Assembly: GCA_002506665.1 (NCBI GenBank) | Contig: DAXZ01000081.1 | Location: 1 to 12,387 of the forward strand | Origin: Nitrosopumilus sp. UBA526 | GTDB lineage: Archaea > Thermoproteota > Nitrososphaeria > Nitrososphaerales > Nitrosopumilaceae | Direction of reading: 5' to 3' | DNA length: 12,387 bases | Shown here: positions 1 through 5,930 of the stretch, in pieces | Layout of the letters: each line of letters starts with the position of its first letter | Numbering within the stretch: position 1 is the first letter of the stretch | The notes under the pieces: model-generated | What the model was told of the DNA's origin: nothing | The model's database searches: none | Seen by the model: the letters and a program-made list of their open reading frames with translations, nothing else | Translations under genes and position numbers: made by a program

Positions 1-350
1 GGTGCACCGTGTGAGACTCGCTTGTTTGTTATTACATATTCTCCTAGGTAGTGTCCAATCATCTCAGTTACAATTGCAACTGGCTTGAACTCTTTTCCTG
101 AAAATACATTTACTGTAACGTCTACCATGTATGGCAGAATGATAAGATCCCTGACGTGGGTCTTTATGGGATTTTTTAGCTTGCCTGCCCTTGCAGACTT
201 TATCTCATCTATCAGCTTTCTCTTCCCGTCTGTAATTCCGCGTGTAAGTGAGCGTCTCTGCCTAGAGTTAAACAGCAAGAACAGTTTCTCTAGTGACAAG
301 CCCTCTAGCTCTTCTTTTGGAATGCCCCTGTACAAAAATTCTTTAACCAT
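1..350 (-). CDS. rpsS: Small ribosomal subunit protein uS19 (partial, C-terminus off the left edge)
   Basis: The minus-strand reading from an ATG at 350 gives 116 residues and is still open at the edge. It begins MVKEFLYRGIPKEELEGLSL and contains FNSRQRRSLTRG, the PYMVDVTVNVFSGKEFKPV stretch, and IGHYLGEYVITNKRVSHGAP, all typical of archaeal uS19. uS19 sits in the head of the small subunit near the A-site finger and helps bind 16S rRNA. Only roughly the last 15-20 residues of a normal-length protein should be missing. A strong purine-rich ribosome binding site (AGGAGAGGAGAT) directly precedes the ATG, which supports this start. The gene lies 41 bp downstream of uL23 in the same operon; the usual neighbour uL2 is not between them. 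Confidence 0.95.
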   Translation of the reverse strand, partial: MVKEFLYRGIPKEELEGLSLEKLFLLFNSRQRRSLTRGITDGKRKLIDEIKSARAGKLKNPIKTHVRDLIILPYMVDVTVNVFSGKEFKPVAIVTEMIGHYLGEYVITNKRVSHGA

Positions 351-391
351 ATCTCCTCTCCTCTTGTGTATTTTGGGTTTTATGGTCCATA

Positions 392-658
392 TTATAGCAT
401 TCCTATCTTTGTTGCCAAATCCCTGGCCTTTGCGGTATTCTCAAACTTGACAAATGCCTTTTTACCATAAATTGTTCTTGCTGTGTTTACTCTTGTGACA
501 TTCTCCTTGTAGAGTACCTTTACTGCTTCTGAGATCTCAGCCTTGTTTGCAGATCTATCCACTATAAAGCAGATCTTGCCTTCGCTTTCGACCATCGTAA
601 AGGTCTTTTCAGTAGTGTACGGCTTTATGATTATCTTCATTGCCTGCTCTACATTCAT
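392..658 (-). CDS. rplW: Large ribosomal subunit protein uL23
   Basis: 88 residues, the normal size for archaeal uL23. Recognisable features are the N-terminal IIIKPYTTEKTFTMVE strand, the FIVDRSANKAEISEAVKVLY core (residues about 31-50) and the VTRVNTARTIYGKKAFVKF hairpin that contacts 23S rRNA. uL23 lies at the exit of the ribosomal tunnel and in archaea is a docking site for SRP and the translocon. Its ATG overlaps the uL4 stop codon by ATGA, so translation is probably coupled. A second methionine at residue 7 fits the family N-terminus better by length, but the overlap favours the longer form. It is followed by uS19 after 41 bp. Confidence 0.95.
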   Translation of the reverse strand: MNVEQAMKIIIKPYTTEKTFTMVESEGKICFIVDRSANKAEISEAVKVLYKENVTRVNTARTIYGKKAFVKFENTAKARDLATKIGML

Positions 659-1467
659 TGTGTCCTCACCATTATCTCTAGATGTGTTGATCTTATCTGT
701 GCGATCTCTTTGATTGCAGATTTGGAATATACTACTAGTCTGATTGGATCAGAGCCCGGGGCTAAATCAAGCACGCTAAGACTCTTTACATTTTGCACCT
801 CTACCCCCGGTATTGCGCCTACTGCCTTTGCTAGGTTGGTAGAATCCGTCGTTACAAACAATACACTCTTTCCCACCTTTTTGGCTCTTCCCCTCAGTCT
901 AGACTGGCCTGAACGTGGTTTTCTTGAACTTAGCCTGGCAACGTCTTGTGCCAACTTTAATGAATCCAGGATCTCGATAACTTTGGACGTCTTTGAGACT
1001 GATTCAATATCGTCAGAAACTATGATTGGAAATGACTCGATGTCTTTGACCTTGTGACCTCTTGACTCTACTAGTTCTTTTGATGCAGTTGCTGCAATAG
1101 CGGAACACAATGCAAGCTTGTTCTCTTTCTTGTTTAGTTTTTTGTATATGACTCTGTCAACAATTGGTGGGTGCGCCTGTCTTCCGCCACGAGTTGATGC
1201 CACTTCTGCTCCCTGTCCCTGTCTTCCTCCGCCACCGCCTTGCATTCGGGCAATACGGGATACGCCTTGACCAGTAGGTGGATCGTTTGAATCGGCCACA
1301 ACATCCATTCCGGCATTTGGCTTTCTTCCCTGCCTTTGAAATTTGTGGGATGTAAGATTGGTAAACGCCTTGTGGATAAGATCTCGTCTAAATGGTGTTG
1401 CAAATACTAGGGGAAGCTCAACTGTAGAGTCCTTCTCTCCAGTTATTGTGTACGATGCAGTATTCAT
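655..1467 (-). CDS. rplD: Large ribosomal subunit protein uL4
   Basis: 270 residues, the usual length for archaeal/eukaryal-type uL4. The N-terminal strand ends in VELPLVFATPFRRDLIHKAF (about residues 16-35). The extended tunnel loop follows at about 63-101, with the glycine/arginine-rich RMQGGGGGRQGQGAEVAS segment and RGGRQAHPP. The C-terminal globular domain contains LALCSAIAATASKELVESRG, the SVLFVTTDS strand and the LSVLDLAPG motif. uL4 lines the peptide exit tunnel constriction with uL22. Both ends overlap neighbours by ATGA, with uL3 upstream and uL23 downstream, as expected for a co-translated operon. Confidence 0.96.
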   Translation of the reverse strand: MNTASYTITGEKDSTVELPLVFATPFRRDLIHKAFTNLTSHKFQRQGRKPNAGMDVVADSNDPPTGQGVSRIARMQGGGGGRQGQGAEVASTRGGRQAHPPIVDRVIYKKLNKKENKLALCSAIAATASKELVESRGHKVKDIESFPIIVSDDIESVSKTSKVIEILDSLKLAQDVARLSSRKPRSGQSRLRGRAKKVGKSVLFVTTDSTNLAKAVGAIPGVEVQNVKSLSVLDLAPGSDPIRLVVYSKSAIKEIAQIRSTHLEIMVRTQ

Positions 1468-2459
1468 ATCACGACCTCCAAAATATTTGGCTTTATCACT
1501 TTGTTTGGCGCATTTCTAATCTGACTGCGCAGCTTTATCAATCTCTTGTAAGTCCCGGGAACTGAGCCTTTGAGCACTATGAAATCTCCTTTGACTAGGC
1601 CAAAGTGTTTGTATCCTCCGTCTGGATTAATCTTTATCTCGTCTGATTCTGTATTTCCCATTATCATTATTCTCTTGTCGTATTCTGTTCTCTGATGAAA
1701 GCCAAACTGGCCTGCTCTTGGAACCGTATACATGACACTCTGCGGAGAGATTGGACCTAGTGAACCTACTTCTCTTACTGTCTTTCTTGACTTGTGTTGT
1801 TTCTTTTTAACATTCCATCTCTTTAGTACGCCTTGCCATCCGTGACCCTTTGTGATTGCAGCAACATCAATAGTTGCGCCTGTCTCAAAAATCTGATTAA
1901 TCTTTATCTCCTTTCCTAGTAATTCCTTGAGATGTGTAAACTGTTTCTGAATATCCCCTCCGCTAACTGATGCCTCAAATATGTATGGTTTCTTTTGTTC
2001 CAATCCTGCCGCCCTTGGAGAGACTGCAACGATTGCGTAAATCTCTCTAATTCTTCCTAGTCTGGATTCGGCACTCTGCATTGAACCCTCGATATTTCTA
2101 ATTGTAATCTCTTTTGCTATATTTTTCGGAATGTCTTCTGCATAAACATCAAACTCTGCATGTAGGCCGTCATGATCTTTTGAATATCCTCTGATACCTA
2201 GAATCAAAACTGGCGGGGTCACAAGAACTGTGCCTAGACTAACTAGCTGTTTTCCTGCATTTGGCACCTTGTCACGGTCATCTATGCTGACAATCTGAAT
2301 GCATCCTGCCTTGAAACCACAGTGTGCCAAAATCTTGGGCTCGTCTGTTGCAGCTAGTTTTGGCCAAGCTCTGATTCGTGCCTCCATGCTTTTTGCACGA
2401 ATACGTGGTGAGTATGCCAGACTTCCTCTGCGTGGTGAATGCCTTTTTCGAGCTCCCAT
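1464..2459 (-). CDS. rplC: Large ribosomal subunit protein uL3
   Basis: 331 residues, archaeal/eukaryal-length uL3. The N-terminus MGARKRHSPRRGSLAYSPR is the conserved basic extension that reaches the peptidyl transferase centre. VLILGIRGY lies near residues 84-92. The diagnostic KGHGWQGVLKRWNVKKKQHK lies around 204-223 and GQFGFHQRTEYDKRIM around 250-265. uL3 is an early-assembly protein of the large subunit. It starts the uL3-uL4-uL23-uS19 operon in this window; its stop overlaps the uL4 start. A TATA-like element 26-35 bp upstream suggests its own nearly leaderless transcript in addition to any read-through from the microprotein gene 93 bp upstream. Confidence 0.97.
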   Translation of the reverse strand: MGARKRHSPRRGSLAYSPRIRAKSMEARIRAWPKLAATDEPKILAHCGFKAGCIQIVSIDDRDKVPNAGKQLVSLGTVLVTPPVLILGIRGYSKDHDGLHAEFDVYAEDIPKNIAKEITIRNIEGSMQSAESRLGRIREIYAIVAVSPRAAGLEQKKPYIFEASVSGGDIQKQFTHLKELLGKEIKINQIFETGATIDVAAITKGHGWQGVLKRWNVKKKQHKSRKTVREVGSLGPISPQSVMYTVPRAGQFGFHQRTEYDKRIMIMGNTESDEIKINPDGGYKHFGLVKGDFIVLKGSVPGTYKRLIKLRSQIRNAPNKVIKPNILEVVI

Positions 2460-2484
2460 GATTAAACCGCCTCGTTGATTTCCC

Positions 2485-2494
2485 TCTATTAAAC
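2485..2494 (-). promoter_or_regulatory. Putative TATA box of the uL3 operon
   Basis: Read on the minus strand the site is GTTTAATAG, centred about 31 bp before the uL3 ATG. This is the spacing for an archaeal TBP site driving a transcript with a leader of only a few bases. It lies in the 93-bp gap between the microprotein stop and uL3. It is inferred from position and composition only. Confidence 0.45.
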
Positions 2495-2552
2495 TATGTG
2501 TGATGTCGTTAACTGCTAGAAAACTTTGGGTTAACCATATGTGCCTGATTTG

Positions 2553-2660
2553 TCAGGGCACAAACTCTGCCGCATATCTCCAAATTGTAACTGCTCCAAT
2601 TATGATGCCTATTGTGCCCATGCCTGCAGCTAGTATCAGGAAATTCCTTCTCTCTTTCAT
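2553..2660 (-). CDS. 35-residue single-pass membrane microprotein, coupled to the SPOUT gene
   Basis: ATG at 2660 to TGA at 2553 encodes 35 residues: MKERRNFLILAAGMGTIGII, then a further hydrophobic stretch (IGAVTI) and a short tail WRYAAEFVP. A positively charged N-terminus (KERR) is followed by about 20 hydrophobic residues at about 7-26, so it should cross the membrane once with the charged end inside. Its ATG overlaps the stop of the upstream SPOUT methyltransferase as ATGA, the arrangement used by the genuine ribosomal genes here, so translational coupling is likely. No family is recognised. It could be a Sec-tail or translocon-associated peptide because of its ribosomal-operon setting, but that is only inference. 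Confidence 0.6.
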   Translation of the reverse strand: MKERRNFLILAAGMGTIGIIIGAVTIWRYAAEFVP

Positions 2661-3466
2661 AATGTTCTCTGGGAGTTGATGATGGCCAAAGTTCCAAGCA
2701 GTGCCTCTTCCAGTCGTACAGTCTCTGTTGCCTGGTTTGGGAAAAAATTTAACAGTCTCGAGTTTTGCACCTTGTTGATTCTCCCACCGATAATATCTTG
2801 AACTCCTCTCTCCGGTGATCCAAACACCACTAGGACATTTTCTGACTTGGAATACTTTGACAACTGTTCACTAGTTGCAGTCTTTCCCTTTCTTGATGTC
2901 ATGATGATGTCGCCTCCCCATTCTGATAGCAAAGAGTACAGATTTGCTCTCTCTTTGACTGTATATCCCCAGTATGATGCAACCTCGTCCCTGCCTATCT
3001 CTTTTAATGATAATTTTGGATGCCCTTCCTTGAATTGGACTGTGACCCTCTTTCCTACGGGCGTACTGCCATAATGCTGTATCAGGCGGTCTGCTCCGAC
3101 ATCTACAAATCTCTTTCCCTTTATGCTGACTATGACGCCTTCTCTTATGTCTCCCCTGCTGATTTTTTTGGAACTGGCCTGCATGATGTGACTTGGAATC
3201 TTTAATGGCTGCAAGACTCCTGCAAATTTCAAGTCATTCATCTTTGGAAATAACCGGTGCCTCAAAAACTGCGGCGTCTCAAGGTATCGCAATATGAGCA
3301 TCATTAGTGCGCCATCAGTCTTGTTATCTCCTTCCTGGTACACATAGATTGTATCGACTTTGAAGATTGCACAAGCTCTTGCTAGAATCGAGATTTTTCT
3401 TGTCTTGTCAATCTTTAATGATTCGTCTGACAAGGCAGATTCTGGAATTGCAACAGAGAGTTTCAA
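2657..3466 (-). CDS. SPOUT-superfamily RNA methyltransferase, MTH1 type (Methyltrn_RNA_3 / COG2106)
   Basis: 269 residues. The N-terminal half (MKLSVAIPESALSDESLKID, then ISILARACAIFKVDTIYVYQ) is the first part of a SPOUT alpha/beta knot fold. It is interrupted at about residues 93-155 by an OB-like insert (GDIREGVIVSIKGKRFVDVG and the following strands). The knot and S-adenosylmethionine site follow: VLVVFGSPERGVQDII at about 211-226 and NFFPNQATETVRLEEALLGT at about 240-259. This architecture matches the archaeal MTH1 family, homologous to eukaryotic SPOUT1/CENP-32 and believed to methylate rRNA. In many archaea it sits just upstream of uL3, as here. The start is TTG at 3466; an in-frame TAA lies four codons upstream, which excludes a longer form. 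Its stop overlaps the microprotein ATG. Confidence 0.88.
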   Translation of the reverse strand: MKLSVAIPESALSDESLKIDKTRKISILARACAIFKVDTIYVYQEGDNKTDGALMMLILRYLETPQFLRHRLFPKMNDLKFAGVLQPLKIPSHIMQASSKKISRGDIREGVIVSIKGKRFVDVGADRLIQHYGSTPVGKRVTVQFKEGHPKLSLKEIGRDEVASYWGYTVKERANLYSLLSEWGGDIIMTSRKGKTATSEQLSKYSKSENVLVVFGSPERGVQDIIGGRINKVQNSRLLNFFPNQATETVRLEEALLGTLAIINSQRTL

Positions 3467-3497
3467 TGTAATTTAATCTCGCAGGCAGTCCAAATAA

Positions 3498-4235
3498 TTA
3501 TTTTTTGTCACGTGGATATTTTTCTTTGGCAACATTAGCATATCCCAAGACCTGTTCATCAGAGACTATCTCATAGAGTCCTGTTTCTTTTTTGATATAT
3601 GACATTCTAATGTGACTCGTGCTATCTTTGTCCTCACTTGCAATATGGATTCCAGCCACTGCCAACGTTGCAGCATCATCAAGTGAAAGATCATCTTTGT
3701 ACGTCTTTTCCAAAAAGTCAGTCGCTCGCTCAGATCCAGAACCTATTGCTACTGCATCATACGAGATGTATGTTCCACTAGGATCTGTCAGATATAACTC
3801 GGGTATGTCATTTACAACCCCGCCCAAAATTAACGCTACACCAAACGGTCTTACGCCTGCATATTGGGTATATTGCTGACACTGATCAGCTAGGTGTTTT
3901 GCAATTGTTTCGACTCCGACGGGTTCATCATAAATCATCTGGTTACTCTGAGAAAAGAATCTTGCATTGTCTACCTGGCTTCTTGCATCTGGAATGTATC
4001 CTGCCGCCGCCACTCCTACATGATCATCAATCTGGAAGATCTTTTGTGCTGTCTCTGTGATTTGCAGTTTTCTTGACTTTTCTTCTACTGCAATTACAAT
4101 CCCTTCCTTGCATTTTATGCCTATGGCTACTGTCCCTCTTCTTACGGTCTCTATGGCATACTCGACTTGGTATAATCTACCATCTGGTGAGAACACTGTA
4201 ATTGCTCTATCATAGCCTTGTTGTGCAGGAAGCAT
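3498..4235 (-). CDS. psmA: 20S proteasome alpha subunit
   Basis: 245 residues, normal for archaeal alpha subunits. The N-terminal signature GYDRAITVFSPDGRLYQVEY (residues 7-26) includes the YDR gate motif, followed by the start of the first long helix (AIETVRRGTVAIGIKCKEGI). Later typical stretches are DDHVGVAAAGYIPDARSQVD and AIGSGSERATDFLEK. Seven copies form the outer ring of the archaeal 20S core, gating substrate entry and docking AAA unfoldases; there is no catalytic N-terminal threonine, as expected for alpha. The lysine-rich tail (YPRDKK) ends at 3498. The gene stands 31 bp upstream of the SPOUT gene on the same strand and has its own TATA element, so the leader is very short. Confidence 0.97.
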   Translation of the reverse strand: MLPAQQGYDRAITVFSPDGRLYQVEYAIETVRRGTVAIGIKCKEGIVIAVEEKSRKLQITETAQKIFQIDDHVGVAAAGYIPDARSQVDNARFFSQSNQMIYDEPVGVETIAKHLADQCQQYTQYAGVRPFGVALILGGVVNDIPELYLTDPSGTYISYDAVAIGSGSERATDFLEKTYKDDLSLDDAATLAVAGIHIASEDKDSTSHIRMSYIKKETGLYEIVSDEQVLGYANVAKEKYPRDKK

Positions 4236-4259
4236 TTGATTGCAATGCTTTGAATATAC

Positions 4260-4269
4260 AATTTAAATC
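4260..4269 (-). promoter_or_regulatory. Putative TATA box of psmA
   Basis: The AT-rich palindromic core ATTTAAAT is centred about 29 bp before the psmA ATG. That is the right spacing for an archaeal promoter giving a leaderless or near-leaderless mRNA. The remaining 4271-4440 stretch between the divergent psmA and the lysine-rich gene holds no RNA gene or long open frame that I can support. Confidence 0.55.
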
Positions 4270-4442
4270 ATGCCCATAATCGTTTTTCATATCTGATGGG
4301 AACATCACCTTTTGGAGTTGATACTGTAAACTCGCGGGTCATCTTATAATGATATGGCAACAAACGATCTGATTAGCTCATAATTTCGGAGATCTGATAC
4401 TGGACAGAAACACAAGATACAATGGTTTAAATTCTACATAAT

Positions 4443-4451
4443 CTTTAAAAG
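4443..4451 (+). promoter_or_regulatory. Putative TATA box of the lysine-rich protein gene
   Basis: CTTTAAAAG is centred about 33 bp before the ATG at 4480, predicting a leader of only a few bases. It is inferred from position and composition. Confidence 0.5.
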
Positions 4452-4479
4452 CGACCCTAACTCTTGATTTTCGACATTC

Positions 4480-4737
4480 ATGGTCGGAAAAAAAGATACA
4501 AAAAAGATAAGCAAAAAAATATCTGCAAAGAAAACAAAGAGTAAACCTACAAAGAAAACACCGGCCAAGACCAAACCAACAAAGAAATCAACATCCAAGG
4601 CAAAGACAAAAGAAGCGACATATGGTGATATGGGAATTGTCATAGTTGATGATGATATTGAGATTGATCAGGAGAAAGTTAATGAGGAGAGGCGGGCATA
4701 TCTAGAAGAATCACGCTCTCAGGAAGCATTTGACTAG
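4480..4737 (+). CDS. Small lysine-rich basic protein with acidic C-terminus, function unknown
   Basis: 85 residues in two contrasting halves. Residues 1-44 are low-complexity K/T/S/P sequence with 19 lysines, including repeated PTKK and PAKTKPTKK blocks, reminiscent of eukaryotic H1-like or other nucleic-acid-binding tails. Residues 48-85 are ordered-looking and acidic: GDMGIVIVDDDIEIDQEKVN, then EERRAYLEESRSQEAFD, probably a strand and an amphipathic helix. I do not recognise a family. DNA or RNA binding through the tail is likely from charge alone. It has its own TATA element, is divergent from psmA, and is 36 bp upstream of the RAM-domain pair. It could alternatively be a ribosome- or polymerase-associated small protein. 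Confidence 0.75.
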   Translation: MVGKKDTKKISKKISAKKTKSKPTKKTPAKTKPTKKSTSKAKTKEATYGDMGIVIVDDDIEIDQEKVNEERRAYLEESRSQEAFD

Positions 4738-4741
4738 GGGA

Positions 4742-4750
4742 ATCTTTATC
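4742..4750 (+). promoter_or_regulatory. Putative TATA box of the RAM-domain pair
   Basis: ATCTTTATC is centred about 28 bp before the ATG at 4774, a spacing compatible with leaderless transcription. The match to a TATA consensus is weaker than for the neighbouring promoters. Confidence 0.35.
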
Positions 4751-4773
4751 AGAACCGATGACATATACAATTT

Positions 4774-5013
4774 ATGCGAGCGTTGTGTCTGATTGCAGTT
4801 AAACCAGGCAAAGTAGATGTGGTAGTTGAGATTTTAAAGAAAAAACGCAAGATTGTAAAACAGGTAATGGTAGTTACAGGGCGGGCAGACATTAGCGTTC
4901 TATTGCAGGGCAATATTGATGAAATTAACAGTAGTGTAATTGACTTTAAGAAAATCAAAGACATTGTAACAACTGAGACACTAATTGAAGTGGAGGTCAA
5001 TATGGGATGGTAA
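4774..5013 (+). CDS. Stand-alone Lrp/AsnC effector (RAM) domain protein 1
   Basis: 79 residues, the size of a single RAM / AsnC_trans_reg domain without the helix-turn-helix of a full Lrp regulator. The pattern is the beta-alpha-beta-beta-alpha-beta fold: strand LCLIAVKPGKV, helix DVVVEILKKKR, strand VKQVMVVTGRADISVLLQG with the conserved TG-x-D turn, helix IDFKKIKDI, and a final strand TLIEVEVNMGW. RAM domains bind amino acids or other small ligands between subunits and form dimers or octamers. Lacking a DNA-binding domain, it probably acts as a ligand-sensing partner, perhaps of full-length Lrp proteins. Its last seven bases overlap the next gene, also a RAM domain, so the two are likely co-translated. 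Confidence 0.8.
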   Translation: MRALCLIAVKPGKVDVVVEILKKKRKIVKQVMVVTGRADISVLLQGNIDEINSSVIDFKKIKDIVTTETLIEVEVNMGW

Positions 5014-5225
5014 GGGCAATCATTTTGGTAAAATCTCCAAAAAAACTAATTGCTGCAAGACTACGAAAGATCTCCTCAATTGTGGATTCTTTCCCAACTA
5101 GTGGGCAATTTGATGCCGTGGCAATAATTGATGTAAAGGAGCTGGCTGAGATAAAAAATGTGGCAACCCACATCCACATGATTAGCGGTGTAGATAGAAC
5201 CGAGACCATGGTTGAGGTGCAATGA
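5007..5225 (+). CDS. Stand-alone Lrp/AsnC effector (RAM) domain protein 2
   Basis: 72 residues, again one RAM domain: strand RAIILVKSPKKL, helix IAARLRKISSIV, then SFPTSGQFDAVAIIDV with the conserved G-x-D turn, a helix around KELAEIKNVA, and the closing ISGVDRTETMVEV, which matches the typical I-x-GV-x-x-T-x-T end of the family. It overlaps the first RAM gene by seven bases in another frame (the ATG lies just before that gene's stop), and the purine-rich tract GTGGAGGTCAATATGG upstream may serve for ribosome binding. The two proteins are clearly diverged from each other, so a heteromeric RAM complex is plausible. No DNA-binding domain is present in either. Confidence 0.78.
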   Translation: MVRAIILVKSPKKLIAARLRKISSIVDSFPTSGQFDAVAIIDVKELAEIKNVATHIHMISGVDRTETMVEVQ

Positions 5226-5232
5226 CGAAATG

Positions 5233-5241
5233 GATTTAAAG
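5233..5241 (+). promoter_or_regulatory. Putative TATA box of the VOC-family gene
   Basis: GATTTAAAG is centred about 25 bp before the ATG at 5262, the best-looking archaeal TATA element in the window, predicting a leaderless mRNA. Confidence 0.6.
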
Positions 5242-5261
5242 AACTTCAAACTAGTATACAC

Positions 5262-5675
5262 ATGAACATCAAAAAAGTAGGCAACGTGATTTTAGCTGTA
5301 AATGATATTGACAAGTCCATAAAATTCTATCATGAGATCATTGGACTTCCAATTAAAAATCAGCGAAGATCCTGGGTGGACTTGGGTACCTCTGGCGCTC
5401 TGCTGAGTTTACATCCGGCATCACTAACTGCACAGCATATTGGCAGTTCTATTGAGAATGGGATTACCATTGGCTTTCTTGTCGGTGATGTAAAATCCGC
5501 TGTTGAGGAACTACGATCAAAAGGGGTCACAATTCATCGTGATATCGTTGAAAAAGATGCAGGAAAAAATGCCGTCATTTTGGATCCTGATGACTATCTC
5601 ATATCATTGTTTGAACCCACGTTTGAAGACAAAGAACAACAGACAGGCGGATACCATGGATTTACGCCAACATAG
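5262..5675 (+). CDS. VOC-superfamily (glyoxalase/dioxygenase fold) protein
   Basis: 137 residues with two beta-alpha-beta-beta-beta modules. The first is NVILAVNDIDKSIKFYHEII (8-27) followed by WVDLGTSGALLSLHP; the second is ITIGFLVGDVKSAVEELRSK (68-87) followed by NAVILDPDDYLISLFEPT (103-120). This is the glyoxalase I / bleomycin-resistance / dioxygenase superfamily. Candidate metal ligands are His51 and Glu118. The usual first-strand histidine is replaced by Asn8, so metal binding and true glyoxalase activity are uncertain. The last 15 residues (EDKEQQTGGYHGFTP) are a family-atypical tail. It has its own TATA element and a T-rich terminator, so it is probably monocistronic. The substrate cannot be told from sequence. 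Confidence 0.85.
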   Translation: MNIKKVGNVILAVNDIDKSIKFYHEIIGLPIKNQRRSWVDLGTSGALLSLHPASLTAQHIGSSIENGITIGFLVGDVKSAVEELRSKGVTIHRDIVEKDAGKNAVILDPDDYLISLFEPTFEDKEQQTGGYHGFTPT

Positions 5676-5709
5676 GTCGGATTGTCTTTCTGATTAAAGA
5701 GAGAGATAA

Positions 5710-5726
5710 TTTTTTCTCCTTTTTTT
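5710..5726 (+). terminator. T-rich transcription terminator after the VOC gene
   Basis: Two thymidine tracts on the plus strand (5710-5715 and 5720-5726) separated by CTCC lie 35-50 bp beyond the VOC stop codon. Oligo-T tracts are the normal intrinsic termination signal for archaeal RNA polymerase, and no hairpin is needed. Confidence 0.6.
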
Positions 5727-5770
5727 GTACATCCGAGTATGGTGTATCATACAAGCTAAGATAGTCAAAG

Positions 5771-5844
5771 TGCCGCGGGCGGGATTTGAACGCGCGACAG
5801 CCCGGTCTTCAGCCGAGTGCTCTCCCAGGCTGAGCTACCACGGC
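5771..5844 (-). tRNA. tRNA-Phe (anticodon GAA)
   Basis: The minus strand folds into a 74-nt cloverleaf. The acceptor stem is GCCGTGG with CCGCGGC (one G-U pair), discriminator A. U8-A9 are followed by the D-arm GCTC/GAGC, the anticodon stem CTCGG/CCGGG (one U-G pair) with loop CTGAAGA, so the anticodon is GAA for phenylalanine. The T-arm is GCGCG-TTCAAAT-CCCGC. The T-stem has a C-C opposition at its fourth pair (52-62), which is unusual. No intron is seen and CCA is not encoded (the genome continues CTT). A TATA-like ACTTTAAT stretch lies roughly 25-35 bp upstream. Confidence 0.93.
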
Positions 5845-5930
5845 ACTTGGAAAAAATGATTGTGCTGAGGAATTAAAGTTTATCATCTATACTCGATCAG
5901 GTCAAGCGTCTGTCTTTTGATGTTATTTCC

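Noticed and set aside
850..1260. Glycine/arginine-rich stretch in uL4 as a possible anomalous insertion.
   Set aside because: It is the normal extended tunnel loop of archaeal uL4.
655..1467. Alternate-frame reading inside uL4 (for example 1134-1403 minus, 710-1057 plus).
   Set aside because: They are shadows of a certain ribosomal protein gene, with no motif and no promoter of their own.
4296..4349. Plus-strand 17-codon frame MGTSPFGVDTVNSRVIL.
   Set aside because: It has no TATA box or ribosome site, is antisense to a better minus-strand frame, and is too short to support.
5676..5770. Possible extra small gene between the VOC stop and tRNA-Phe.
   Set aside because: Only a T-rich terminator and AT-rich spacer are visible, with no open frame of note.
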